From assembly GCA_012033055.1 (NCBI GenBank), contig JAAUPR010000005.1, positions 58,159 to 101,820 on the forward strand: DNA of 43,662 bases, given 5' to 3'. Source of the stretch: Limnothrix sp. RL_2_0. GTDB lineage: Bacteria > Cyanobacteriota > Cyanobacteriia > Cyanobacteriales > MRBY01. Both the position numbers and the translations under genes were made by a program. Shown piece by piece: positions 8,981 to 18,217 of this stretch (positions are counted from its first letter, which is position 1; the number at the start of each line of letters is the position of its first letter). The notes beneath the pieces were generated by a model. It ran no database searches. It had not been told where the DNA came from and saw nothing but the letters and a program-made list of their open reading frames with translations.

Positions 8981-9960
8981 TATCTCAGTTTCTCCTGTGC
9001 TCTAAATCTGCGAATATTGCTCACCATCACGGGGATGATCAGAATTAATAAAATGACGGCGATCGCACTGCCCCGCCCAAAATTTCGGTAGTTAAACATC
9101 TCTTTAATCATCCGACTGGCAATCACCTCTGTACCTTGGTTACCGCCCGTCATCACGAAGACGATATCGAAAACCTTTAGCACCAAAATCACCACCGTCG
9201 TACTCACCACCAACAGCGTCGAGCGAATCATCGGCACGGTAATGCGCCAAAAAATTTGCCAACTATTCGCCCCATCAATCTTTGCCGCCTCGATCACATC
9301 TTCGGGAATACCTTTCACCGCCGCCGACAAAATCACCATGCAATAGCCCGTGTACAGCCAAATCATGATGGCGATTAGGGCGAAATTATTCACCGAGCGT
9401 TCCACCAGCCAGCCCACCGGTTCAAAGCCAAGACTAACCACAATCGCATTCAGCAAACCGATCTGATCATCCCCGGCGGGTTTGTAGGCGTAGATGAATT
9501 TCCAGATGACACTTGCCCCCACGAAGGAGATGGACATCGGCAGAAAAATCAGGGATTTCGCAACGGCCTCATAGCGGACTTTATCCACCAGCACCGCAAC
9601 GATTAACCCCAGTCCCACACTGATGCCCGTTACCAAAACCAGCCAGAGCAAATTATTTTTAAACGCCACCAACATTGATGGATCGGTGAACGCAAAGATG
9701 TAATTTTTTAGCCCCACAAAATTCTGCGATCGCCCGTCAAAAAAGCTTAGATAAATAGTCTGAATCGTCGGCAAAATTAGGTAAGCCGAGAGGATCGCCA
9801 ACGCCGGAGACACATACACCCACGGCAATAAACGACTATTCCACGGTTTCGGTAGGGCATTAATCGCGTAATTTGCTAGATAAAATAGCCCAATCACACC
9901 GCCACAACCGACGGCGATCGCCACCAACACAGACCCCAAACGATACAAAATTTCCATCAC
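8980..9960 (-). CDS. ggtC: ABC transporter permease, MalF-type (glucosylglycerol/osmolyte uptake)
   Basis: A 326-residue permease with an extra N-terminal helix followed by the six-helix core found in MalF-type subunits. The EAA loop reads EAAKIDGANSWQIFWRITVP. It pairs with the overlapping MalG-type permease to form the membrane channel of the importer. Although on the same strand as the binding-protein gene, it is separated from it by 173 bases holding a strong hairpin and a purine-rich tandem repeat, so its expression may be set lower than that of the binding protein. HIP1 sites are frequent, as in native genes. Confidence 0.85.
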   Translation of the reverse strand: MMEILYRLGSVLVAIAVGCGGVIGLFYLANYAINALPKPWNSRLLPWVYVSPALAILSAYLILPTIQTIYLSFFDGRSQNFVGLKNYIFAFTDPSMLVAFKNNLLWLVLVTGISVGLGLIVAVLVDKVRYEAVAKSLIFLPMSISFVGASVIWKFIYAYKPAGDDQIGLLNAIVVSLGFEPVGWLVERSVNNFALIAIMIWLYTGYCMVILSAAVKGIPEDVIEAAKIDGANSWQIFWRITVPMIRSTLLVVSTTVVILVLKVFDIVFVMTGGNQGTEVIASRMIKEMFNYRNFGRGSAIAVILLILIIPVMVSNIRRFRAQEKLR

Positions 9961-10058
9961 AACCTCACAATGTCTACTTTCGGCGATCGCATAGAGGGAG
10001 CTAAACAGAGGAATTTCGTGGTTGTCCCATAAGGTGTGATCTCCCCGGCTAGCGCCTT

Positions 10059-10077
10059 CCCCCCTTGATAAGGGGGG
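10059..10077 (-). promoter_or_regulatory. strong intercistronic hairpin between ggtB and ggtC
   Basis: CCCCCCTT, three-base loop, AAGGGGGG: a perfect 8-bp stem. There is no T-run after it on the minus strand, so it is more likely an mRNA-stabilising or attenuating structure than a simple terminator. Such hairpins often sit downstream of binding-protein genes and raise their transcript level over the permease genes. Confidence 0.6.
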
Positions 10078-10104
10078 ATCCTAACCCTCGACCCACAAAG
10101 ATTG

Positions 10105-10136
10105 ATCTCCCTATCTCCTCATCTCCCTATCTCCTA
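10105..10136 (-). repeat. 16-bp tandem repeat at the ggtB stop codon
   Basis: ATCTCCCTATCTCCTC followed by ATCTCCCTATCTCCTA (15 of 16 identical). On the mRNA it reads as repeated GGAGAUAGGGAGAU units that begin at the ggtB stop codon (TAG at 10136-10134). Each unit resembles a Shine-Dalgarno sequence. Confidence 0.75.
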
Positions 10137-11420
10137 CTCCTCCGGCCAACTCGCCTCAATATTCGCCAACACAATATCTGCATCCATCCCACCGACATAA
10201 TCCACCATGCCAGACCAGAACGTACCAGTGCCCACCGCCCCCGGCATCATATCCGACGCATCAAAACGGATCACCTCCGCACCGCCCAAAATACCAGCCT
10301 GTTTACGAGTCAGTTCATCGGGGTAAAGCTCTGGCTCAATGCCCTTGCGCGGCGAAATATAGCCCCCTAAACCTGCCGCAATTTCGTGGGGAACTTCCGT
10401 CGTGAGATATTCCATCAGTTGTCGCGCTTCTGGCGTGTCGTTAAACATTGCGAAGACATCCCCCGCCACCAAAATCGGTACACCATACTCAGGGGCGATC
10501 GCCGGGAGCGTAAAGATATCAACTTCCTCTGGGTCAAGATCTTCCGGTAAAAATGCCGCAATAAAATTACCTTGGCGATGGAGATAACAGTCCGGTTCTG
10601 CGCCGAATAACCCCTGGATCGAATCTCCGAAGGGAGTGCTGAGTGCCCCTACCATGCCGCCGTAAATATAGTCTTCGTTGCGGACAATCGTCCCGAAAGT
10701 ATCCACCGCATTTTCTACCGCCGGATCATTAAACGGAATAGCGTGGGTGATCCACTGGTCATAGGTTTCAGGGCTTGCCGTCCGGAGCATAATGTCTTCC
10801 ACCCAGTCGGTGCCAACCCAACCCGTCGCATCACCACTTTCCATGCCGAGACACCACGGTGTTTTTCCATCCACCACAAGGCGATCGCCAAGCTGCATCA
10901 TTTCATCCCAAGTACTCGGTATTTCATATCCCCCAGCTTCAAAGGCTTTCGGGTTATACCAGACCAAACTTTTGATGGAAGCCCGATACCAAACCCCATA
11001 TATTTCGTCATCAACACTGCCTAAATTCAACCAAGACTCATCGTAAGCCTCAGCCATTTCTGCCGGATCCATCACCGCGCTCATGGGAATCAGTTGGCCT
11101 TCCCGCGCAAAATCTGCCATCAGTCCGGGCTGGGGAAACATGGCAATATCAGGAGCACTCCCAGAATCCACGCGGATGGGTAGGGTGGTAGCAAAGGCAT
11201 CCGTTCCTTCGTAAATGACTTCGATACCTGTTTCTTCGGTAAAAGGGGCGAGGGCGGCTTCGATTTTTTCTTGTTGTTCACCGATCATCACGCCGAGGAT
11301 GGTGACTTGTTTTTGGTCGCTGTCTGTTGAGTCTGGGGGTTGGCAACTGGCGAGCAGAGAAACGCTGAGGGCGAAGAGAGATAAGCGTTGGAGCCTGCGG
11401 GAAAAAAGGTTGACTTTCAT
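10134..11420 (-). CDS. ggtB: ABC transporter substrate-binding lipoprotein (glucosylglycerol/osmolyte)
   Basis: A 428-residue extracellular solute-binding protein (family 1, maltose-binding type). A basic N-terminus and hydrophobic stretch lead to a lipobox LLASC with the lipid-modified cysteine at residue 26, so it is anchored in the periplasm. The mature part shows family-1 features such as WYRASIKSLVWYNPKAFEAGGY and IPSTWDEMMQL. It would capture glucosylglycerol (and perhaps sucrose or trehalose) and hand it to the GgtCD channel. Upstream, 53 bases separate it from the ATPase gene, so the four transport genes are one unit. Substrate is inferred from the surrounding GG genes. Confidence 0.85.
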   Translation of the reverse strand: MKVNLFSRRLQRLSLFALSVSLLASCQPPDSTDSDQKQVTILGVMIGEQQEKIEAALAPFTEETGIEVIYEGTDAFATTLPIRVDSGSAPDIAMFPQPGLMADFAREGQLIPMSAVMDPAEMAEAYDESWLNLGSVDDEIYGVWYRASIKSLVWYNPKAFEAGGYEIPSTWDEMMQLGDRLVVDGKTPWCLGMESGDATGWVGTDWVEDIMLRTASPETYDQWITHAIPFNDPAVENAVDTFGTIVRNEDYIYGGMVGALSTPFGDSIQGLFGAEPDCYLHRQGNFIAAFLPEDLDPEEVDIFTLPAIAPEYGVPILVAGDVFAMFNDTPEARQLMEYLTTEVPHEIAAGLGGYISPRKGIEPELYPDELTRKQAGILGGAEVIRFDASDMMPGAVGTGTFWSGMVDYVGGMDADIVLANIEASWPEE

Positions 11421-11473
11421 ATTGATAAAAAGGAGTGCAAGAATTAAAAAGGGTTGGTCAAAAAGCTGGAATT

Positions 11474-12559
11474 CTAAAACAAAACGGTTTCCTGTTCCCG
11501 GTCAAATAGATAAATACGATTGGCATCCAAAATTAGGGCGATCGCCTGACCTGATTGCAGATCCACACGGGGATCTAACCGCGCCACAAATTCCGCTTTT
11601 TCGGGGGTTTCGAGATAAACGATCAGCTCGTTACCCATCATTTCGATCAGGTTAACGGTGGCCTGAATTTCCACAGCGGCAATGTCCGGCGGTAGATATT
11701 GAGGATGGTAAATATTTTCGGGACGGATGCCGAGGGTGATGGGGCGATCGCCGCTTAATTTTGTCGTTAAAGGGATGCGTGCTTGACCCAGTTGCAAATA
11801 AGTTTTGCCGTCGTCCGTGACCGGTTCCACCCCAAAGAAATTCATCGCCGGACTACCGATAAAACTCGCCACAAACATATTCACCGGGTTGTTATACAGA
11901 TTGCCCGGCGTATCCACCTGCTGCAAAATGCCGTCCTTCATCACCGCAATGCGATCGCCCATGGTCATCGCTTCCACTTGGTCGTGGGTGACGTAGATAA
12001 ATGTGGTTTTCAGTTCGTCGTGGAGTTTACTAATTTCCTTTCGCGCCTGCACCCGCAATTTTGCATCGAGATTTGATAACGGCTCATCCATCAAAAATAC
12101 CGACGGTTGCCGCACGATCGCCCGTCCCACAGCCACCCGTTGCCGTTGTCCCCCAGAAAGTTCCTTCGGTTTGCGGTGGAGTAGCATTTCAATACCCAGT
12201 TGCGCGGCGGCATTTTCGACCCGTTTTTTCACCTCGGTTTTGCTCAACCCTTGCAATTGCAAACTGAACGCCATATTTTCAAACACGCTCATGTGGGGGT
12301 AGAGGGCGTAGGACTGGAACACCATCGCAATGTCCCGATCCTTTGGCGATAAATGATTGACCGGGCGATCGCCGATAGAAATTTGCCCAGAGGAAATATC
12401 TTCCAAACCCGCGAGGAGTCGCAAAGACGTACTTTTACCACAGCCCGAAGGCCCGACAAAAACTAAAAACTCGCCATCTGCAATCTCTAAATTGAGGTTT
12501 TTTACCGCTGTGAAATCATCAAATTGTTTCGTGACTTGTTCAAAGGTTACGCTGGCCAT
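11474..12559 (-). CDS. ggtA: ABC transporter ATP-binding protein, MalK/UgpC type
   Basis: A 361-residue ATPase. The nucleotide-binding domain has Walker A GPSGCGKST (about residues 36-44), the Q-loop MVFQSYALYPHM, the signature LSGGQRQR, Walker B VFLMDEPLSNLD and the H-loop VTHDQ. After residue ~240 comes the OB-fold (TOBE-like) domain with LGIRPENIYHP, typical of the MalK/UgpC group. It energises the GgtBCD importer from the cytoplasmic side. In Synechocystis the ggtA gene is separate from ggtBCD, whereas here it is in the operon, just behind stpA (35-base gap). Intact and HIP1-rich. Confidence 0.9.
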   Translation of the reverse strand: MASVTFEQVTKQFDDFTAVKNLNLEIADGEFLVFVGPSGCGKSTSLRLLAGLEDISSGQISIGDRPVNHLSPKDRDIAMVFQSYALYPHMSVFENMAFSLQLQGLSKTEVKKRVENAAAQLGIEMLLHRKPKELSGGQRQRVAVGRAIVRQPSVFLMDEPLSNLDAKLRVQARKEISKLHDELKTTFIYVTHDQVEAMTMGDRIAVMKDGILQQVDTPGNLYNNPVNMFVASFIGSPAMNFFGVEPVTDDGKTYLQLGQARIPLTTKLSGDRPITLGIRPENIYHPQYLPPDIAAVEIQATVNLIEMMGNELIVYLETPEKAEFVARLDPRVDLQSGQAIALILDANRIYLFDREQETVLF

Positions 12560-12594
12560 AAAAGAAAAAGTGACATTGATTTATCGAGACTGAT

Positions 12595-13854
12595 TTATCG
12601 GGATTGACGGAGTTGGGCGGCTTTTTTAAACAGGGCGACATATTCCCTAAACCCACCGGGAAATACGACATTTAAGGTTAAAGGCTCTGCGGTATCAAGG
12701 CGATCGCCGGGGCCTTCGAGTACTTTGGTTTCCCCCGCAATGGTTTCTAATTTCAACTGTTTACGGTTTTGTAATTCCCCTTGGGAGCTGTCGATATAAA
12801 CCACCAAATTGCCGTTGCCCAGCGCCCGACCGAGGTCTTGCACCAATTGCAGAAAATTGCGATCGCTCCCCCCACGCCTTGCTTCACCCGTATCAGGATC
12901 GACTTGGCTATTCACCGTATCCCCCACCCCAATAATTAGGGGCATTAACGCTGGATCAAATTTTGTCGTGGCTAATTTCAGCAATTCTGCGTGATCGTGG
13001 GGAGCTTGCCGGGCATTGAAGTCTGCGCCGAGGGGATATTCGCCCGTGCGGTGGTGGTAGTAACGATTTAGCAAAGCCAAAACCCCCGCCTCTTTGATCG
13101 CGCCCCGCAACATAAATTGAAAATCCGTTGTGCCGGAATCCTCCGCCGTGGCTAAACGCAAAATTTCTTTGCCCGTGGCATCCCGACCAAGGTTCGGCGC
13201 ATAGTGTACAAAAAAGGCATTGTCTAATCCTTTCGCGGCGGCGATCGCCAATAATTCATCCATTAACCCCGCCATATTTTTTTGCAAGGCTTGGCAAATA
13301 TCGGGGCGATCGCCCAACTGAGCCGCAAGGGTATTTAAATTCGCTGTGGGGGATGCTTTGTTGTCCAAAACCGATGAGGCAATGCCCCGCGCTAATTCCG
13401 CTGGTGGCAACACATCGGGATATTGCTCAAAAAACTGCTTTAACCGCGCCTCAATTTGTTGGGGAACCGCCGCCAGAAATGCCAACTCAGCATCGCTCAC
13501 CCCGGGATGATCAATCGCACCATAGCGATCCTGCCACTGCACACCGCCCCCCGCTAAACCGGGCAAATATAACCCTTCTGTTTCAACTTTTTGGCGATCG
13601 CCAAACGCCTGCTCCACAATTTTTTTAACACCCCGCTTGCCCACATGTTCCCCATTGGTCAGGACGAAAAAGTGCCCATCAAAAACGGTGGTTGCCCGCA
13701 CATAATCCGGGTCAATTTCACGGGTGAGGGGATCTTGCACCAGTTCCATACAGACCCCATCAAGGTCTTGGATAATCAGCAGATTTTCAGTGGTGGCAAG
13801 GGTTTGCGTTAAAGCGTCGTGGTCGAGGGAAAGGGATTGTTCGTGTAAAGGCAT
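12595..13854 (-). CDS. stpA: glucosylglycerol-phosphate phosphatase
   Basis: A 419-residue HAD-like phosphatase of the StpA family, which removes the phosphate from glucosylglycerol-phosphate to give the osmolyte glucosylglycerol in the cytoplasm. The acylphosphate/metal motif is visible as QDLDGVCMEL (Asp30, Asp32). The rest follows the family: FVLTNGEHVGKRGVKK, LPGLAGGGVQW, VHYAPNLGRDATGKE and the IIGVGDTVNSQ segment with a late acidic residue. Its length matches the family's usual ~420. ATG 13854 is preferred; a TTG eight codons upstream is possible. It sits between glpK and the transporter in the GG operon. ggpS, which makes its substrate, is divergent at the other end of the locus. Confidence 0.92.
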   Translation of the reverse strand: MPLHEQSLSLDHDALTQTLATTENLLIIQDLDGVCMELVQDPLTREIDPDYVRATTVFDGHFFVLTNGEHVGKRGVKKIVEQAFGDRQKVETEGLYLPGLAGGGVQWQDRYGAIDHPGVSDAELAFLAAVPQQIEARLKQFFEQYPDVLPPAELARGIASSVLDNKASPTANLNTLAAQLGDRPDICQALQKNMAGLMDELLAIAAAKGLDNAFFVHYAPNLGRDATGKEILRLATAEDSGTTDFQFMLRGAIKEAGVLALLNRYYHHRTGEYPLGADFNARQAPHDHAELLKLATTKFDPALMPLIIGVGDTVNSQVDPDTGEARRGGSDRNFLQLVQDLGRALGNGNLVVYIDSSQGELQNRKQLKLETIAGETKVLEGPGDRLDTAEPLTLNVVFPGGFREYVALFKKAAQLRQSR

Positions 13855-13933
13855 GGACAAATTCCGCTGGGTGGTCAAGGGTTGTGTGGCTCAATGGTGG
13901 GGACTGGTGCGCCAATCTCCCACGGGTTTAGGG

Positions 13934-15448
13934 CTAGGACACAATCCAGTTTTTCGTGCGACCCACTGCATCTTGCCAGATAGCGAAATTATTTTGGGCG
14001 GAAGCTGCGCCGACACTGGGTTCAAAGGTTTTATCGATGGGGCGATCGCCGACAATAGTGTGGTAGTCATCCCATAACCCCACGGCTAATCCGGCTCCGA
14101 AAGCAGCACCTTGGGCAGTGGCATCGAGGACGGCGGGACGTTCGACAGGAATGCCCAACACATCGGCTTGGAATTGCATCAGAAAATCGTTATTGCACGC
14201 GCCCCCATCCACTTTCAGGGTTTTAATCGGTGTACCACAATCACTATTAATCGCTTCGACCACTTCCCGCGCTTGGAAGGCGATCGCCTCTAGCACCGCC
14301 CGCACCATGTGGGCTTTTTCGACACCGCGCGTTAAACCGAGAAACGCTCCCCTTGCCCCCATATCCCAGTGGGGCGCACCCAAACCACTCAGGGCAGGGA
14401 CAAAATATGCACCGCCATTGTCTGGCACGCTTTGGGCGAGGGGGTCACTATCCCCAGCGGTTTTAATAATGCCGAGGCCATCCCGCAACCATTGGATACA
14501 AGCACCCGCCGTGAACATACTGCCTTCGAGGGCGTAGTCTGTTTTGGGTTTACCATCAACCATCTGTGTCCAGGCGATCGTCGATAAAAGGCGATGTTGG
14601 GAACGGGCAATATCTGCGCCAGTATTCACCACCAAAAATGCCCCTGTGCCGTAGGTACATTTCAATAAACCGGGGCGATCGCAGCCATGGGCGTAGAGGG
14701 CAGCTTGTTGATCGCCAAAAATTGCTGTGACTGGAATTTCAACACCGAGTAGGGAGGCATCGGTAACCCCAAATTCCCCAAGACTAGATTGCACTTCCGG
14801 CATGATATGGGCGGGAATGCCAAATAAATCTAAGAGTTTCTCGTCCCACTTTTGGGTTTCGAGATTGAGCAACATCGTCCGGCTGGCATTACTGTGATCG
14901 GTGCGATGGATTTTACCGCCTGTCAGATTCCACAATGCCCATGTGTCCACGGTTCCTGCCAACATATTTTCTAGGGGCACATCGCTATGTTGTTTTGCCC
15001 AGTCTAGAAGCCAGTGGAGTTTTGTCGCGGAGAAATAGGCATCGAGTACCAACCCAGTACGGTCGTAAACTTCTTCGACATGGCCTGCGGCTTCTAATTC
15101 TTTACAAAAACTAGCCGTACGACGGTCTTGCCACACGATCGCCGGATGGATGGGTTTCCCCGTGGTTTTGTCCCACAGTAAACAGGTTTCCCGTTGTACC
15201 GTAAGGCCAATCGCTGCAATACTTTCGGCTGAGATACCTGTGTCGGCAAGCACCCGTTTCATCGCCCATTTGGTGTCATCCCAGATATGTTTGGGGTCAT
15301 GTTCCACCCAGCCGGGTTGGGGGTAGGACTGGGGCAATTCTTTGTAGGCTTGTCCGGCGATCGCCCCGGTGTGGTCAAAAATGATCGCACGATTTCCCGT
15401 GGTTCCCAGATCGAGAGCCATCACATAGTTTTTTTGTTGAGTTGTCAT
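13934..15448 (-). CDS. glpK: glycerol kinase
   Basis: A 504-residue FGGY-family kinase making sn-glycerol-3-phosphate from glycerol and ATP. The N-terminal phosphate-binding motif is ALDLGTTGNRAIIFDHTG; WQDRR (substrate site), the DQQAALYAHG segment and the C-terminal VDGGACNNDFLMQFQADVLG motif are all present, and the length is typical. In this locus it would rephosphorylate glycerol released by GghA, or external glycerol, providing the acceptor for GgpS. It lies between gghA and stpA, all on the minus strand. Spacing of 108 bases to gghA leaves room for a separate promoter, which was not identified. Confidence 0.93.
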   Translation of the reverse strand: MTTQQKNYVMALDLGTTGNRAIIFDHTGAIAGQAYKELPQSYPQPGWVEHDPKHIWDDTKWAMKRVLADTGISAESIAAIGLTVQRETCLLWDKTTGKPIHPAIVWQDRRTASFCKELEAAGHVEEVYDRTGLVLDAYFSATKLHWLLDWAKQHSDVPLENMLAGTVDTWALWNLTGGKIHRTDHSNASRTMLLNLETQKWDEKLLDLFGIPAHIMPEVQSSLGEFGVTDASLLGVEIPVTAIFGDQQAALYAHGCDRPGLLKCTYGTGAFLVVNTGADIARSQHRLLSTIAWTQMVDGKPKTDYALEGSMFTAGACIQWLRDGLGIIKTAGDSDPLAQSVPDNGGAYFVPALSGLGAPHWDMGARGAFLGLTRGVEKAHMVRAVLEAIAFQAREVVEAINSDCGTPIKTLKVDGGACNNDFLMQFQADVLGIPVERPAVLDATAQGAAFGAGLAVGLWDDYHTIVGDRPIDKTFEPSVGAASAQNNFAIWQDAVGRTKNWIVS

Positions 15449-15556
15449 AGGGTTAAAAAATTAAAAACAGTAAACAAAAGGGTTTAAAAAAAGGTTTAAA
15501 AAAGTGAATGTTTGAATCGTTAGGGAATGGGGCGATCGCCACAGCCACCGTTAAAT

Positions 15557-18217
15557 TCATGAACTAGATTCTGCCGTCACTGGCGCTTGGATATTCTTCA
15601 AGAGTACGCCTTGACCATCTTGTAATTCAAATGCCCTTAGCTCCTTAGCCGTCGAACCCACCGCTAAACCCGGAGTGGCGATCGCCACTTCCCACTCATC
15701 CAAATTCAGTTGGAGCCAGTCACCAATGGTCGCAATACCCGGTTCCCCGCCCATATGGATCACCATGGCAATCTTTTCAGGGTTGTCCGTATCTACCGTC
15801 GCCGGATTCGTCCGTAGCCCGTAGAAAAACGTGTGGGTTTCCTCGTTAATGCGGTTAAAGCGATCGCCACCAGAAAGATTTTCCCCCAACCAACGGTGAG
15901 CTTGACGATATTCCCGTAACCGGAGATTAAACGCCGCCCGTACCCCATTCACTTCCTCTTCATAATGGGAAACCCGACAAGACTCATGCTTATCTTCCAT
16001 AAATGCCCGCGCGAACAATTTCAGCTTCGACACATCCAAATTATCCACAAATTCCGGTTGTCCCTCGTGGTGAAATTCAATCAGAGACTTTGTTCGACAA
16101 TCCTCATCATTCTCCCCAAGGCAACGCTGACACATTTTAGCGACAACTTCGAGGTCAAATTCAGCTTTAATCATCGCCGCAGCAAGGGCTTTCATAAAGT
16201 TTTTTAGCGTCTCCAAATCCTCAAAACCCAAGCTTTTTAGTTGCTGGAAGACATCAGGTTTTTGGTATAGCTCTGGGGAAATTTGCCAGTTTAAAAAGCC
16301 CACTTCCTCCGAAGCCACCTTCACACCGTAGCGATCATCCGTATTGCGGAAAAATCCCCATGGACTATGCATCAATGCATTGAGGAAATCCATCGGTAAA
16401 CCGGGGCTAAAGCCATACACCCACAGCAATGTAGCGGGATTATTGTAAGCATTACTCAAGACTTCCGGCAGGGTCTCACCAAAATTCCAATTAATGTCAG
16501 CTTTTTCGAGGTCAATTTGATTGCCCCGGCGTACGGTGTCATGGTTACCACAGCCAGTAATCCAGCGATCGCCATTAAACATCACCTGACAAACCCGATC
16601 CCATTTATAATCCCAGAAGCCTTTGAGAGTCGGCGTATTATGGGCAAAGATTAACGGCCCCCACTGGTAAGATTCCGGTCGTAGTTCGATCAGTTCCCGA
16701 TAGGTAGAGGTTTTTTCCCAGCCCGCCTCAGGCCAAGGACGACCATCCTCGAAAATCGTAAACATCAGCCGCTTATGACCTTCGATCTCCTGCACCACAT
16801 CACTCATGGCAAGGAGATAGGCATCATCCTGCTCGACCCGTCCGGTGAGGGGATTAAAAAAGCGAAAATCCTGTCCGCCATCCACCCGAATCCCATCTGC
16901 ACCCGTATTAATTTTGCGCCGCTGCATCTCTAGTAAGATCGCCCGCACCATCGGTAATTGGTGGTTTAAATCCTGCCCATACATGTTGGGGCCTTTGAAA
17001 TACTGACGGTTAATCAGTTCGAGGGCTTGGTTATCCGCATGACCGTAAACCAAATCATAGATAAGCTGGATTGGCCCCGTGGAAAAATTGTGGAGTGTGG
17101 CCACAAAGTCGATCACCTCATCGGGTCGCAAGGTTCCTAATACGGCTGGATTTGTTGCGCCAGAGCCAATAATCGGCACATCGTAGCCCCAATTTTGGAT
17201 ATTGGATTTACGGAGGGTGACTCTTAATTTTTCGATGGTTAGGGTTTCGTCGGTATCTTCTAACTCGAATACTTCGATCTCTTCTTCGTTGGCGATCGTG
17301 AAGAATTCATGCACCTCATTTTCATCTTCGAGGCGGTATTCGATGGTCGGCTCTACTGGTAGTAATTGAATTGCGTCATAGCCGACATAATTTAGTTCTG
17401 CGGTGGTTAGTTCTTCGCCATTAGCTAATTTTTCCGACAATCGGCTATAAATTTTCGTCAAACCTTCCAGCGTGCCTTCTGCCGAAGCTGTATTCACATG
17501 TACTTGCAAAATGTTGCTTGGGGACGGTAAGCGACGAAGGGGGATGTCTGTTTCCTCGTCCGCTTTAAGGTCATCTGTTGTCGTTTCAATGGCAGGGTTA
17601 AGTACGCCAGAGCGTTGTTCTTTTAGCTGTTCTTTGTCGTAGATATTTTTGGCGTTGGCGTTGGGGGCTTCCACATTGGCTGTTTTTTCGAAATAAGGCA
17701 GATCCGCCCTTGTGCGCTGGAGGGCATCCATGTCGTACAGTTCTGCTGGGGCAAATACGCCATAGGGCAGTGAATAGGCTAAGACATCGCGAATGACAAG
17801 GGTTTTATCTAAAATCGCATCGTGGTAACGCAACCAGTAAAAAGCTCCGGCTCGTTCTTTTGTGCCTGCTTGCATCCCCGATAGTACCGCCCAGACAAAT
17901 TCGCCTTGTTGGGGGAGTTCGATGCGTTCCCAACGGAAGGAAATAACTTGTTCTTTTGCCTGAAAATCGATGGGTTTAAGGGGGGTAAATACTTCGAGAT
18001 AAATTTGTTTGGAGGTGAGAGCGCCTTCTCCAGCTAGCCTCGGTTCCCAAAAACCCACTTCTGTTAGGCCATCGTCTCGGTAATGGGCACCCAAGCGGCG
18101 GGCGATCGCCTGACTTGCTAGAAAATAATTATCCGGAGACTTGGTGATATCAGCAGCCCAGTCTAGTAACTTCTGAGTTTCGTCATCGACGAGTTTGATG
18201 TGATTAGAAATACCCAC
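15557..18217 (-). CDS. gghA: glucosylglycerol hydrolase
   Basis: An 886-residue enzyme recognised as GghA (Slr1670 of Synechocystis), which hydrolyses glucosylglycerol to glucose and glycerol. The C-terminal two thirds contain an alpha-amylase-type (clan GH-H) barrel: nucleophile in DGIRVDGGQDF (around residue 444), acid/base in FTIFEDGRPWP (about 490) and the NHDT motif (about 556). A long N-terminal part and an acidic insert (around residues 300-330, EEEIEVFELEDTDETL) are specific to this family. The start is a GTG. In the model organism this activity recycles GG at low salt. Here it leads the minus-strand operon and is divergent from ggpS, so synthesis and breakdown share the 1.2-kb control region. 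Confidence 0.9.
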   Translation of the reverse strand: MGISNHIKLVDDETQKLLDWAADITKSPDNYFLASQAIARRLGAHYRDDGLTEVGFWEPRLAGEGALTSKQIYLEVFTPLKPIDFQAKEQVISFRWERIELPQQGEFVWAVLSGMQAGTKERAGAFYWLRYHDAILDKTLVIRDVLAYSLPYGVFAPAELYDMDALQRTRADLPYFEKTANVEAPNANAKNIYDKEQLKEQRSGVLNPAIETTTDDLKADEETDIPLRRLPSPSNILQVHVNTASAEGTLEGLTKIYSRLSEKLANGEELTTAELNYVGYDAIQLLPVEPTIEYRLEDENEVHEFFTIANEEEIEVFELEDTDETLTIEKLRVTLRKSNIQNWGYDVPIIGSGATNPAVLGTLRPDEVIDFVATLHNFSTGPIQLIYDLVYGHADNQALELINRQYFKGPNMYGQDLNHQLPMVRAILLEMQRRKINTGADGIRVDGGQDFRFFNPLTGRVEQDDAYLLAMSDVVQEIEGHKRLMFTIFEDGRPWPEAGWEKTSTYRELIELRPESYQWGPLIFAHNTPTLKGFWDYKWDRVCQVMFNGDRWITGCGNHDTVRRGNQIDLEKADINWNFGETLPEVLSNAYNNPATLLWVYGFSPGLPMDFLNALMHSPWGFFRNTDDRYGVKVASEEVGFLNWQISPELYQKPDVFQQLKSLGFEDLETLKNFMKALAAAMIKAEFDLEVVAKMCQRCLGENDEDCRTKSLIEFHHEGQPEFVDNLDVSKLKLFARAFMEDKHESCRVSHYEEEVNGVRAAFNLRLREYRQAHRWLGENLSGGDRFNRINEETHTFFYGLRTNPATVDTDNPEKIAMVIHMGGEPGIATIGDWLQLNLDEWEVAIATPGLAVGSTAKELRAFELQDGQGVLLKNIQAPVTAESSS

